DNA of 64,000 bases, from assembly GCF_000143415.4 (NCBI RefSeq), contig NW_003314272.1:1769146-1833145 (forward strand), given 5' to 3'. Both the position numbers and the translations under genes were made by a program. Source of the DNA: Selaginella moellendorffii (taxonomy: Eukaryota > Streptophyta > Lycopodiopsida > Selaginellales > Selaginellaceae). The notes beneath the pieces are model-generated. The model was not told where the DNA came from. It made no database searches and saw only the letters and a list, made by a program, of their open reading frames with translations. Shown piece after piece: positions 1 through 10,646 of this stretch; within the stretch, counting starts at the first letter, position 1; each line of letters opens with the position of its first letter.

Positions 1-1204
1 CCTTAGCATTAAATTTGTCAATGTGTTTTCTTTGAATGGATCGGCTTTTGTTCCATGCTTTGCTGAAAAGAAAGTAGAACAGGTTATCTAGGAAGCTTTG
101 GATCTCGGTTGAGATTCGAACCATGCTCAAAAACATTGCCCAATCGCGAATTAATTTTTTGCTTCAAATTAAAAGGGTGGGGTCTAACTTTGAGAAAGAA
201 AATAAAAACTTTTTGCAAACAAAAGCCCTTGTCTGTAAAAATGTACTAAATAAGGTAATAATTGATAAAACAGTTGGAGAATTTTAAGCAAGGTTTGACT
301 ATTTCATTTTTTATTCATCAATAAAAGTGGCATGGAAGATCTGGTTCTTTTCTTCAAGAAAGGGATCAATACTGTGGAATTGGTACTTGCAACTGTGGTT
401 CCAGCCAGGCTTTAGAACCTTGGCAAACCAAGTACATTGCTTGATTCAGCTTTTCAGCTTTTGTGGCTTGCAAGCAAGAGAGCACGAATTCCCTTCTCCA
501 GGGATTTAGGCAGTCAAGGCTATCTCGGACGAGATTGCACTGGAAAAGACGCTAAGGTTGTATGCGGGATTTGTCATTGCTCAATGGCTCGGTAGCACAC
601 TTGGCCGAGCATATATGGATGGTCGTATTCTTGAAGAAGCTGGCTGGAAGAGAGGTTCCTAACGTCATATGACCAACTTGAGGTGCATCTCCTTTTTTAC
701 TTTAGTTCCTAACAATAACATAGAATTCTTCATCTGGCATGACTACAATCTCATGAATCTTGGTACATACTCTCAAAAAGCCTCACTTGATCATGCCACT
801 AAGAACTAAAGTTTTGTTCGCAGTGATTCGGAGCTAGATATTCTACAAACCTTGGAGTTGATGTCGTGGATCAAATCTTTGGCTTTGGTTACCAGTGGAA
901 CTATGTATACGGAATACTGGTAACAAAAGTTTTACGTCACTAGCTAGAGATTATAGTGAGCAAAATGAATTGAATTCACTCAAGCGATTCCTTTTTCCAG
1001 ACATTATCTGAGCAGTGGATTGATCGTCCATTATGATCGTGAGGAATTCCAAGAATTCTTGTGGAGGAGAAGCAAAAGTGAGCTTTCTCGATCTTCCAGG
1101 GATTTTGTGAAATGAGATATTCTTCAAGGTCTCCTTGACATGATACTGTGAGATGCTAGCGAGGCTACGTTTAATCTTTTGGTGGTTTTTAAGCTGAGGT
1201 TTAT
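1..1204. other. Gene-poor spacer
   Basis: I see no supportable gene here. Open frames are short and show no recognisable motif. A stretch near 540-660 stays open, but I could not assign it. The sequence leads into the ATAD3 pseudogene on the same strand, so degraded upstream exons of that gene may lie here unrecognised. Confidence 0.5.
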
Positions 1205-1750
1205 TTTGGATCCCACTATGCTGTCATGATTGGAGGTGCATGAAGTTTATTTAGATAGGAGTATATTCTATGAAGATCTTTAACCTAGAACTTGGTCTTC
1301 AAGCCATCACAAAGATCCACGAGCTGTTTGGATGGGCATCGAAGACCAGGAGAGGATTGCTGCTGTTTATAGATGAAGCCGATGCTTTCCTATGCAAGTA
1401 TGTGCTCTCTTCTTATATGAAAGTTTGTTTTTAATCTTGTGACGATTGCGATCTTCTTGCAGGCGCAACAAAACCTGAATGAATGAAGCCCAGTGCAATG
1501 CTCTCAATGCAATTCTATCACTCACCGGTGACTAATCCAGGGATATTGTGCTGGTGAACCATCTGGGAGACCTTGACGCGGCTGTGCTGGACATGTATGG
1601 GAAGTTCGATCACCTCTACCTGGACAAGTATATTGTACAAGCATGGGAGAGCTCCAAAATGCAAGCACAGCAGCACACAGGATGAAGGACGTGACCGAGG
1701 CCGATCGAGGACGTGATCTGAGAGGCTGCCGAGATGACGGTAGAGCCTCC
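1205..1750 (+). pseudogene. Decayed ATAD3-type AAA-ATPase fragment
   Basis: The pieces in order are a GSHYAVMIGGA block (ATAD3 normally has a Y-A-x-M-x-G-G strand here), then [19 protein letters not shown] followed by [14 protein letters not shown], which carries the ATAD3 Walker B motif. A plausible GT-AG intron follows (about 1396-1463), then RNKT-stop-MNEAQCNALNAILS, DIVLVNHLGDLDAAV and an EDVI-stop-EAAEMTVE block. ATAD3 is a mitochondrial inner-membrane AAA+ ATPase. The Walker A exon is not recognisable. At least two in-frame TGA codons interrupt conserved residues, one at the usual Tyr after RNKT and one at an Arg in the DVIREAA block. No start or C-terminus is visible. It is a relic of a retained gene family, with the intron still present, so it is not a processed copy. 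Confidence 0.75.
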
Positions 1751-3605
1751 TAAGTTAATACTATAACTTATAAAATGTTTAAAGAATTTATTTGTCTATT
1801 CAATAAGTAAATGAATAAACACTTTCAAAAATAAAAACAGACAAAGACATAAGAATAACCATGTTACTAAGGAATACTGTGAATTATGGGGATTTGATCT
1901 TATAACAAATAATGCATTCAAAATAATAGGCTTAGCTACTTTTTCAGAAAACATGTTGATTAGAGAGGATTTTCCATACATATTAGATGAATTCCAGCGC
2001 ATGATCCACCACCATTAACTGACCAGTGCTGGATGCAAAAATTTCAGCCAGAAACATTGCCACACACCAGAACAGCGAACATTCAAGTTGGTGATACTGC
2101 CTTCTTACAAAAGTGAGAATAGTGATGGTGGTGGTGTTCACAAGGCTGCTACTTGTATTGTTGTTATTTGCCACCTGAGTCTGCAAGCTCTTTCTCTTCT
2201 GGTGCTCCAAAACTTTGCCCACTATTACGTTCCAGAACTCCTCCATGGTGAGAACACTGTCCTTGCTTCCAGACCGCTCTCTATTATGTATGACAGACTC
2301 AACAGCATAGATCTCTAGAGAGCCATGCTTCTCTCCACAGTGGCCGTTTTGTGTTTCATTTCACATCCATGGTTTCCAACTTTTAGCTTGCTCCATCAAA
2401 GCAACAGTATAGCTGCATCCTTTGCTGTGATCTTGCCTGCAAACCCAATCTCTTGAGTGTGAGCTCTTCAGCTTTCATTAAATTAAGAAATAGAATAACA
2501 ATGAACTAGGCCTTCAAAGGTTATTGATTAGCACAGTGTAAAATCCTATTGATAATGCCACTTCCAGTTTCTTTCTGTGTTGTACCTCCTATAAAATTGT
2601 CTATAAAGGCAACAAAAAATGGGTAGTAGCTAGCTCAAATGGAAAAAAAGGAACATTCAATATATTAGTATTTTTATCCCATTAAAACATGTTTAAGAAG
2701 GAATATTTTGAAAGAATATCTAACATCCACCTTCAAAACTTTATCTTGTCAATTTTACTATACAAAACCACGTCAACATATCAGTCCAAATCCAAGAATG
2801 GATCCAAGCAGCGGCTATTGACATTTTTGCGCTGAAGTAGCATACCAGGGGGAAGGTTGCGCTAACCGAGCCGAGAGCTAAGTTTTATTTGAAACATGTA
2901 TGTGAACTTGGCTTGCTAATCCCATCACTCGCTTGATCGAGGTTCTTCTGTCCGGTTGTTCTGCCGGGGGGCATCATGGCAACTCCTTTGATCGGGGTGT
3001 CAAGCTGAAATGCCTAGGCTTCTTCGTCAATGCCTGAGTAATCATTATCAAAATGAAAAAATTATCAGCTTTCATATTATTGCATTATATGTCTTTTAGC
3101 GCCTAGCTGGGGGCAGCGAATATAGTAGATTTAATTCCAGCTGAAACTTGTGTTCTGTGACACTGAGATCAATTTTGCTGATGATATGAGCCCATGTTTA
3201 CTATCAATATGGCGTGGGGCCAAAGACAAGATCGTGGCATTTGGGATCAACGTGACCGGGTGACGATCGCCAACACACCTGGTCATTTCGTTGGCTTGAA
3301 TGAAATTTTACACAGGTGCAGAATGTAGGGTTCAAAAAAACATTGCAAGGAAGTCATAACAACCACAAACTCCTCAAATTGTCAAGCCCCACGGACTTGA
3401 ACACTTATAATTCCTGTATGGATAATGCTCATTCCCCCCACCATGCGGCCCAACTTGATTAATTAACGTGAGTGAAAGCCGTATTCGAGTTGCACTCCCT
3501 TACATAGTCGTAGGTCCCATGCTCACACAAATGGACTGTAAACACCATTTTATTCCAACTATAAGAACTTGCTATGGACATATCAAGACGAAGAAGCAAG
3601 CAACC
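1751..3605. other. AT-rich intergenic region with unassigned coding-like scraps
   Basis: No gene can be supported. The minus strand around 2180-2480 shows coding-like text in shifting frames (for example MEEFWNVIVGKVLEHQKR), suggesting an old degraded gene or element that I cannot name. The last ~200 bases are the upstream region of the hevein/GH17 pseudogene. Confidence 0.4.
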
Positions 3606-4438
3606 ATGAAGAACATCTGGGTCTTTGTGGGCTTCTTGGTTCTGATGAACGTTCTTGTTGCGGCAATCACCCAGCAATGCAGTCCCAGCGATCCATGCCC
3701 GGACAATATGTGCTGCAGCCAGTTTGGACGGTGCGGGTGCGATTCGGCTTGTGGAGCTGGATGCCAGAGCCAATGCAACTGGTGCCAAGAAGGAGGGGGT
3801 GGCGGAGATGGAGGAGCAAATGGTCGAAAGAACTTTCATCTTCTTTGAAGCTGGTTTGATCGCTGACGTTCGTTTCTTGTTCTTGCCAAGATATTGGGGT
3901 CAACTATGGGAGAGTTGCGAACAATCTTCTGCAGCCGGATCAAGTGGTGAATCTCATCAAGTCCCTGCAGTTCAAGAGGGTGAAGATCTTTGACACAGAC
4001 CAAACCGTTTTGCAGGCTTTTGCGAATTCATAGATCCAGCTCACAGTCGCGGTGACCAACCAGGAGTTCAGCTCCATCGCCAGGAGCTCCAACGTGGCGT
4101 CGGACTGGGTCAGGAATAGAATCGTGCCGATTTACCCCACAACGAACGTCGAATTCATCGCAGTGGGGAACAAAGTCCTTTCGGATCCCGGGCTCCCCTG
4201 GCCCGATCTAGTCCCTTCAATGTGGAATCTCAGAAATGCGCTGAACTCGCTTGGCTTCAACCAAATCAAGATCACAACGCCAATCGCAACAGACATCCTG
4301 AAAGAATCATTCCTACCATCCGCAAGAGAATTCAGATTGGACAACAAAAGGAACTCAGTTATGAATTTGTTGCTGGGCTTCCTGTCCTCCACAAACTCGG
4401 TGTTCATGGCCATGGCATATTTGGTGTTTCCACACTAA
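3606..4438 (+). pseudogene. Hevein-domain plus GH17 beta-1,3-glucanase, inactivated
   Basis: The chosen ATG opens a signal peptide (MKNIWVFVGFLVLMNVLVAA). A Cys-rich hevein-type chitin-binding module follows (DNMCCSQFGRCGC core), then a Gly-rich linker. A phase-1 intron (3823-3890) joins this to a GH17 domain starting IGVNYGR. Three lesions argue against an active enzyme. An in-frame TAG at 4031-4033 stands where GH17 proteins read FANS-G-I. The catalytic acid in the VGNEV motif is Lys (VGNKV). The frame ends at about the middle of the TIM barrel, after LLGFLSSTNS, so the nucleophile Glu region is missing. The intact family cleaves beta-1,3-glucan in the wall or apoplast, typically in defence. 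Repeat-rich DNA begins downstream, so a rearrangement may have removed the 3' half. Confidence 0.8.
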
Positions 4439-4929
4439 CAATTCCACGAGCTTACCTATATGACACTTCTTACTTGTGTTTAGGTCTTTGCCAAAACCAA
4501 AGTGTCATTTTTCATGCTAACTATTAGTTAGCATTGCACCATAGTGTTCACACATAACTTTATGCCAAAGTTGCTTTCTTTTTTGGGGAACACCTTTCCT
4601 ATGACTTTAGCATGGCCCATTCTGCCATCGATGAGATATCCTCTGTTCTCATCCTTGAATCTTATAATCCCCCCCATCCTTCATGGGGTACAACACACTT
4701 CAGTCCAAATGCTTCCATCAATCCTTTAGGATTATTCTTTGACTCTATTTGAGTCATCCAGCTTTTTGGACTTTGTCATTCGACGACCCATGAGGTCCTA
4801 CCTTTAAGGTGCTAGCTCACTGGAATACAACTTTTTGTATTCAAGTCCTATTCACAAGGACCATTTTTGCAAGTGTTACTCCGACACTTGATTTGTTTTC
4901 TTGGGGCAACTTTTTGCCCCTTAGGACCA
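4439..4929. other. Spacer between glucanase relic and repeat block
   Basis: No gene is visible. The sequence is of mixed composition and may include the outer part of the LTR-like repeat that begins near 4930, but I found no second copy of it in the window. Confidence 0.4.
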
Positions 4930-5253
4930 TTCACTCATGGACGGATGGCCCAGTTTTGGAGAGATGGGATTGTGATGCAAGTGGTATCGGACCACCAGTG
5001 CAGCAAAGGTGAATGGGTATGGCCTTAGCGTAACAGGCCGAACTGTCAGTGGTACCTTTGGGTGTCGGTCATGGGACCAGACACATGGAGCACTTAGACC
5101 AAGTGCAACGGTTGAGTGGCACAGATGCCATTCTTGGGGCTAGCAAGTCCTCAAGTCCGGAATAGGACTTATGGAAGTTGTGAGTGAGACTCTTCCAAGT
5201 GGTTGGAGGTGTGGTTAAGTGATTAAAGTAGAATGGAAAATTTAGTCACTTAC
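4930..5253 (+). repeat. Direct repeat D, LTR-like copy 1
   Basis: This segment is repeated in the same orientation at 8018-8338 with scattered substitutions. Shared runs include GGACGGATGGCCCAGT and GTGTGGTTAAGTGA. It ends in CTTACA. Three bases later comes TTGGTATCGAAGC (5257-5269), close to the initiator-Met-tRNA primer-binding site TGGTATCAGAGC of many plant LTR retrotransposons. That combination (terminal CA, then a PBS) is what the 3' edge of a 5' LTR looks like. The 5' edge is not defined and I see no target-site duplication. Confidence 0.6.
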
Positions 5254-5754
5254 AACTTGGTATCGAAGCTGTTCCTTAGTCCAACTTTTATTGGTGCTCA
5301 AGTATATCACCATTGATATTGGCATCGGAAGGTTTTAGGAGTGGGCCTATCCTTGACGCAAGCATTTATTAGAGGTAGCTCTGGCTACCATATCAAGGAC
5401 TCGCGTCCTTTTCCGTATTTGACCTCCTACAGTCATTATTTCTGGTCTCACATTCATGAGCACTAACCTCAACTATATGAGGATAATTTTGTGACTCCTT
5501 TATTGCTTTGGAGTCTCTATCTTTCACGTGATCCCAACTATAGTTGTTTACCACAACTACATTAGCCAATTGGCTACGTCAAACACTCATCTGGATCACA
5601 TCCTCAACTCTCTGAGAAAACCTTTATACTGTTCCCAAGATTCCAAAGTCGTTCTCTTACTGGCCCCTTTTCTATCCACCACATCACGCCTAAGTTCACA
5701 CATGAACTCGAGTGGAGAGCCATATCCTTTCGACATGCTACTATCATCCCAGAT
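5254..5754. other. Unique segment between D and inverted arm A
   Basis: Apart from the PBS-like site at its left end, I see no gene and no second copy of this segment in the window. If D is an LTR, this is the start of the element's internal region, and it has no retroviral-type reading frame. Confidence 0.4.
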
Positions 5755-6480
5755 CCACTCCTTAGCATCTTTAAGATGCCCACAGACATGGGGAATAGCT
5801 TTCCCAAATATCCCTTTTTTAGTCCCCACCAAGTCCTTTTTAGCCCATGGCCGAGTTCACTAACACTGCCACTGGATCAAGGCCCATAGGCCCGTCCACT
5901 AAGTCCTACGGTCCTCTGGGACTTCCTCACCACACGACTGTATCCTTGGTCACTACACCAAAGGACCACTCCTCTTCCTTTCCACAGTCTAAGCCTTTGG
6001 GACAACATTTCGGAACACCGTGGCCTTACACAAGCCTCATGGGTACTCTCCCCACCTTCTGCCTTTAGATGCTCTAGCCATGGGCTTAGAGCGAGGTTCC
6101 GTTGAGCCACACCAGGTATCCAAGTAGGTAGTGCCACCCACACTTGGACTGGGAGCATCGGTCAGTTGATCTCCCGGGGGAACTAGAGTTGGCTCTTGAA
6201 CACTTCACCAAGCTACCCCGCTTGTCGGTCCGTGTTCACTTTAATCTTGGACTTCCCAGTGGGCAACCCATCACCCAACACTGGGTACAGCCTTCCTGGG
6301 CCAAACTAACCTTTCCTGGCCAAACTGGCTTCACTGTAGTCCTCCCCTTTACTATACTTTTGGAGCTCACTAGACCCCCCAGAGTCTAGGAGATGAACGC
6401 TTTAGGCTTTCACCCTCTCAGACTCAAACTCGGACTTGGACTCGGACTCGGACTCGGACTCAGACTCGGATTCGAGCTCA
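5755..6480 (+). repeat. Inverted repeat arm A
   Basis: This arm of roughly 700 bp is matched in reverse complement by 7330-8012. Examples are the blocks around GGGGAATAGCTTTCCC / GGGGAAGGCTATTCCC and the CTCCCGGGGGAACTAGAG segment. Divergence is moderate, so the copies are not recent. No protein-coding signal is convincing. The arm ends in a GACTCGGACTCGG-type simple-sequence tract. Confidence 0.75.
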
Positions 6481-7329
6481 GTCTCGGCCTTAGCCTCGAT
6501 CTTGGTCTCGGTCCCAATCTCGGTCTCGGTCTTGGTCCCGGTCTCGGTCTTGACCTCGGTGTGAGACACAAAATCCCTAGGCCCCAAAGTGGAGCCGGAA
6601 AGGGTGCCACGTGGTAGTGGCCGAAGCGAAAGCCCAAACGAGTGTAACACTTTTGGACTAAAAGCTCTAACTTGGAAGGTCGAGAGCGGGAGTGGAACTC
6701 CCAACAAAGTGCTCAAGGAGCGAGCATGAAGCGAGCAATAAGCAAGGCTCCAAAAAGGGACCCAAAAAGGACCAACACATGACACGTGGAAGTGTCCGAG
6801 ATGGAGTCCGAGATGGAGTCCGATATGGAGTCCGAGGTGGACCGAAGTGGAGTCCGAGGTGGACCGAGACAGAGTCCGAGATGGACCCGAGATGGAGTCC
6901 GAGATGGAGTCCGAGATGGACTCGAGGTGGAGTCCGAGATGGAGTCCGAGGTGGACCGAGACGGAGTCCGAGATGGACCCGAGATGGAGTCCGAGATGGA
7001 CCGAGACGGAGTCCAAGATGGACTGAGACAGAGTCCGAGATGGAGTCCGAGATGGACCGAGACGGAGCCCGAGATGGAGTCCAAGATGGAGTCCGAGAAG
7101 GACCTGAGATGGAGTCCGAGGTCGAGACCGAGACCGGGACCGAGACCGAGACCGAGACCGAGACCGGGACCGAGACTGGGACCGAGACCAGGACCGAGGC
7201 CAAGGCTGAGACCGAGCCTGAGCCCGAGTCCGAGTCCGAGTCCAAGTCCGAGACTAGGACCGAGGCCAAGGCTGAGACCGAGCCCGAGCCCGAGTCCGAG
7301 TCCGAGTCCAAGTCCGAGTCTGAGTCCGA
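6481..7329 (+). repeat. Purine-rich tandem tracts and unit B/C
   Basis: From left to right: a short CTCGGTCTCGGTC tract; a ~240-bp unique unit B (about 6560-6805); a tandem array of GAGTCCGAGATGGA-like units (about 6800-7120); and a GACCGAGACCGA array (about 7120-7330). Unit B plus the GAGTCCGAGATG array recur in reverse complement at 8339-9065. From about 6790 to 7340 the + strand is strongly purine-rich. Long open frames here translate to monotonous Ser/Glu/Arg/Asp text and are artefacts of the repeat. Confidence 0.75.
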
Positions 7330-8012
7330 GTTCGAGTCTGAGAGGGTGAAAGCCCAAAGCATTCGTCTCCCAGACCCTGGGGGGTTTGGTGAGCTCCAAA
7401 AGTATAGTGAGGGGGAGGACTGCAGTGGAGCCAGTTTGGCTAGGAAAGGCCAGTTTGGCCCAGGAAGGCCAGACCCAGTGTCGGGTGATGAACTGACCAC
7501 TGGGAAGTCCAAGACTAGAGTGAATATAGACCGATAAGCGGGGTAGCTTGGTGAAGTGTTCAAGAGCCGGCTCTAGTTCCCCCGGGAGATTGACTGGCCG
7601 ATGCTCCCAGTCCAAGTGTGGGTGGCACTACCTACTTGGATACCAGGCGTGGCTCAACGGGACCTCGCTCTAAGCCCATGGCTAGAGCACCTAAAGGCGA
7701 AAGGTGGGGAGAGTACCCAGGTGGTTCGCGTAAGGCCATGGTGTTCTGAAATGTTGTCCCAAAGGCCCAAGCTGTGGAAAGGAAGAGGAGCAGTCCTCTG
7801 GGGTAGTGACCAAGGACACAGTCGTGTGGTGAGGAAGTCCCAGAGGACCGTGGGATTTAGTGGTCGAACCTGTGGGCCTTGATCGAGTGGAAGTGTTGGC
7901 GAACGTGGCCATGGACAGAAAAGGGACTTGGTAGGAACTGACAAAGGGATATTGGGGAAGGCTATTCCCCATGTCTGTGGGCATCCTAAAGATGCTAAAG
8001 AGTGGATCTGGG
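7330..8012 (-). repeat. Inverted repeat arm A'
   Basis: This is the reverse-complement partner of 5755-6480. The loop between the arms is about 850 bp and holds the purine-rich arrays. A transcript through both arms could fold into a long imperfect hairpin, a typical siRNA precursor (inference). Confidence 0.75.
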
Positions 8013-8017
8013 TTGAC

Positions 8018-8338
8018 CACTCGTGGACGGATGGCCCAGTCTTGGAGAGACGGGATTGTGATGCAAGTGGTATTGGACCACTAGTGCGGCAAAGGTGAAT
8101 GGGCATGGCCTTAGCGTAACAGGCCGATATGTCAGTGGTGCCTTTGGGTGTCGGTCTTGGGACCGGACACATGGAGCACTTGGACTAAACGCAAGTGATG
8201 AGTGGCATGGATGCCATTCTTGGGCTAGCAAGCCCCAAGTCCTGAATTGGACTTAAGGAGGTTGTGAATGAGACTCCTCCAAGCGGTCGAAGGTGTGGTT
8301 AAGTGACTAAAGTAGAATGGAAAAATTAGTCGCTTACA
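8018..8338 (+). repeat. Direct repeat D', LTR-like copy 2
   Basis: This is the same-orientation partner of 4930-5253 and also ends in CTTACA. It abuts arm A' directly, then runs into a CTCGGACTCCATCT array. If D and D' are the LTRs of one non-autonomous element, that element spans about 4930-8338 (3.4 kb) and contains no gag/pol. I see no clean polypurine tract just upstream of D', which weakens this reading. Confidence 0.6.
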
Positions 8339-9065
8339 CTCGGACTCCATCTTAGGTCCTTCTCGGACTCCATCTCGGATTCCATCTCGGGTCCATCTCG
8401 GACTCCGTCTCGGGTCCATTTTGGGCTCCATCTCGGGCTCCATCTTGGGCTCTATCTCGGACTCCATCTCGGATCCATCTCAGACTCCATCTCAGGTCCA
8501 TCTTGGACTCCATCTTGGGTCTTTCTCAGGTCCATCTCGGACTCCATCTCAGACTCCTTCTTGGGTCCATCTCGGACTCTATCTCGGGTCCATCTCAGAC
8601 TCCATCTTGGACTCCATCTCGGGTCCTTCTCAGACTCCATCTTGGGTCCTTCTCGGGTCCATCTCGGACTCCAACTCAGGTCCAACTCGGGTCCATCTCG
8701 GATCCATCTCAAACTCCACTTTGGATTCCAACTCAGGTCCATCTCAGGTCCATCTCGGGTCCATCTCGGACTCCACTTTGGACTCCAACTCGGGTCCATC
8801 TCAGACTCCACCTCGGGTCCATCTCGGACTCTTCCACGTGTCATGTGTTGGTCCTTTTGGGTCCCTTTCTTGGAGCCTCGCTTATTATTTGCTTCGTGCT
8901 CGTTCCTTGAGCATTTTGTTGGGAGTTCCACTCCCGTTCTCAACTTTTCAAGTCGGAGCATTTGGTCTAAACGTGTTACGCTCGTTTGGCTTTTGCTTTG
9001 GCCACTACCACGTGGCACCCTTCCGGCTCCACTTTGGGGCCTAAGGATTTTGTGTCTCACACAAG
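8339..9065 (-). repeat. Inverted copy of unit B/C
   Basis: The CTCGGACTCCATCT-type array (8339-8828) followed by a unique ~235-bp piece (8828-9062) is the reverse complement of 6560-7120. Diagnostic shared pieces are the CCACGTGTCATGTGTTGGTCC block and the AGGATTTTGTGTCTCACAC end. Arrays in the two copies differ in length and unit order, consistent with independent expansion. Confidence 0.75.
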
Positions 9066-9559
9066 CTTGGGAGTTTGGCACCATTCCTTTGTTCAGTGGC
9101 CCAAGGCCCTGAAACTCGGGTTCCACACCACTGTCCTTTGGACATGTGGCATGTGACACGTAGCATTTGTCACGTGGCATATAGAGGGTTAGGTTCCACT
9201 TCATGGTGTTATCCTATGGTAAATCATAATAGGATAAAAGGTAAAAACCATGTGCACTACAGATTTTCTGGGAAGTCTAAATTTAGGAGTTTATAAGATG
9301 CTTAACCCCAAATATCCCAAGACCCTTAACCAATTGGAAAATGGGGTGCACTTTTATTATGGGCACTTTCCCTTTATATTTGAACCCTATGGATCACCTC
9401 TCAAATCGTTCTTTTTGGTTGCTTACAGTGCTGTGGAAGGATAGTTGGAGTTAATTGTAATTTCCTATTTATTTAAGTTGATGGTATTTGATATAATAGC
9501 AATGAGTATATCATTATTACGTCAGACTACTTGGCTTGTTGAGTGAAAATTAATGCTTT
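9066..9559. other. Spacer between repeat mosaic and integrase remnant
   Basis: No gene is visible. Composition shifts from about even to AT-rich across this stretch. It may be the degraded 5' part of the retroelement whose integrase is readable just downstream. Confidence 0.4.
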
Positions 9560-9960
9560 TACTAATGTGTTTGTGACTGTTGTTGAGTACTTTTTTCTTA
9601 ATCAAGTGGTATTTCAACATTCCTATTTAAAGTGGAATGATCTTGCATTTATGGTTAATGCATTTCACATTTTAATATCTTGGCTAAGGATATATTAGAC
9701 TTTCATGAGTGCTTATCATCCATAGACAGATGGTTTGATGGAATAATTTGTTTGGACTTTTAGAGAAATGATTGTGAATTATGTGAACTTTCAACATTCA
9801 GATTGAGATGGTTATTTGTTGTTTATTCGGTATATATATGTCATAAGTATATAAAGTTCCATTAATGTTTCACCATATAAACTCTTGTATAGTCATGATC
9901 CAATGAAGTTAAATTTACTTTCACGATTGCCACAAACTACCAATATTAAATCATGGGATT
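9560..9960 (+). mobile_element. Ty3/gypsy integrase remnant, heavily mutated
   Basis: One frame reads MSAYHP-stop-TDG, REMIVNYVNF, SSINVSPYKLLYSHDPMK and LSRLPQTTN. This aligns with the gypsy integrase core text A-Y-H-P-Q-T-D-G-Q, then a helix before the D-W-D-E-Y-L block, then S-P-F/Y-x-L-x-Y-G. The stops fall where Gln or Trp codons are expected: TAG for CAG in YHPQTDG, and TGA for TGG in the SDWD block. The flanks are very AT-rich. That pattern of C-to-T and G-to-A change fits deamination of methylated cytosine in a silenced element. No LTR or other pol domain could be assigned. Confidence 0.7.
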
Positions 9961-10646
9961 AATATTTAATGAGCATTTTTCCACTAGTCCAAGTGGAATC
10001 TACTAAATATTTAGGCCATGTATAAGTGGGATAATAATAGCACTACAACTCCTATCATTATATATTTACAAAACATAATATAGATGACTTTGTGTTAGTT
10101 CATTTTCCCAATTTTATGGTATATAATTTGTTTAAGAGGCTCAGTAGAAAGGATTGTATTAGGTGTTGTTGTAAATTAGATTGCAAGTTTATGAAGTTTG
10201 GTATGATATTCAACAAGTTGATTGTAAAAATAAACTTTATTTATTAAAAATATATTACATTCTTTAAAAATTATATATATACAATGGTTAAAACACTTTG
10301 TACAAAAGGAGCAAAAACAACTAACACCTATAGATTCACTTGTGCCTTTTTTTGATAATCTTTTAAATCCTAGTTCATCAAATAAAAAACTTTAATTGCC
10401 TTTCATTCTTCCAATAGAAAAGGATGATATAAAGTTTAATTGTATAGTTATAATGTTGTATATTAATATTATAATCACATTTTTTATTCTAGTCATATAA
10501 TTAAATTACTTATAAGTTTTATAATAACCGTAACTTAAAAAGTTAAATTTTATAATTTTAAATTATTTAATTTTATTATCTACTTTTAAGGATTTTATTT
10601 TTAAATGAACTGTCTTGTGCCCTAGCCCTTAAAGGCGCGGAGAGGA
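9961..10646. other. Very AT-rich spacer
   Basis: Mostly A/T with no coding signal. The border near 10.6 kb, where composition jumps to GC-rich exon sequence, separates the silent repeat zone from the gene-dense part of the window. Confidence 0.5.

Noticed and set aside
6402-7615. Long open frames on both strands of 74-300 codons with Ser/Glu/Arg-rich text
   Set aside because: They are read from simple tandem DNA repeats open in several frames at once; no start context, splice signal or non-repeat domain supports them.
8225-9204. Further repeat-derived open frames of up to 250 codons
   Set aside because: Same cause: they are translations of the mirrored CTCGGACTCCATCT array.
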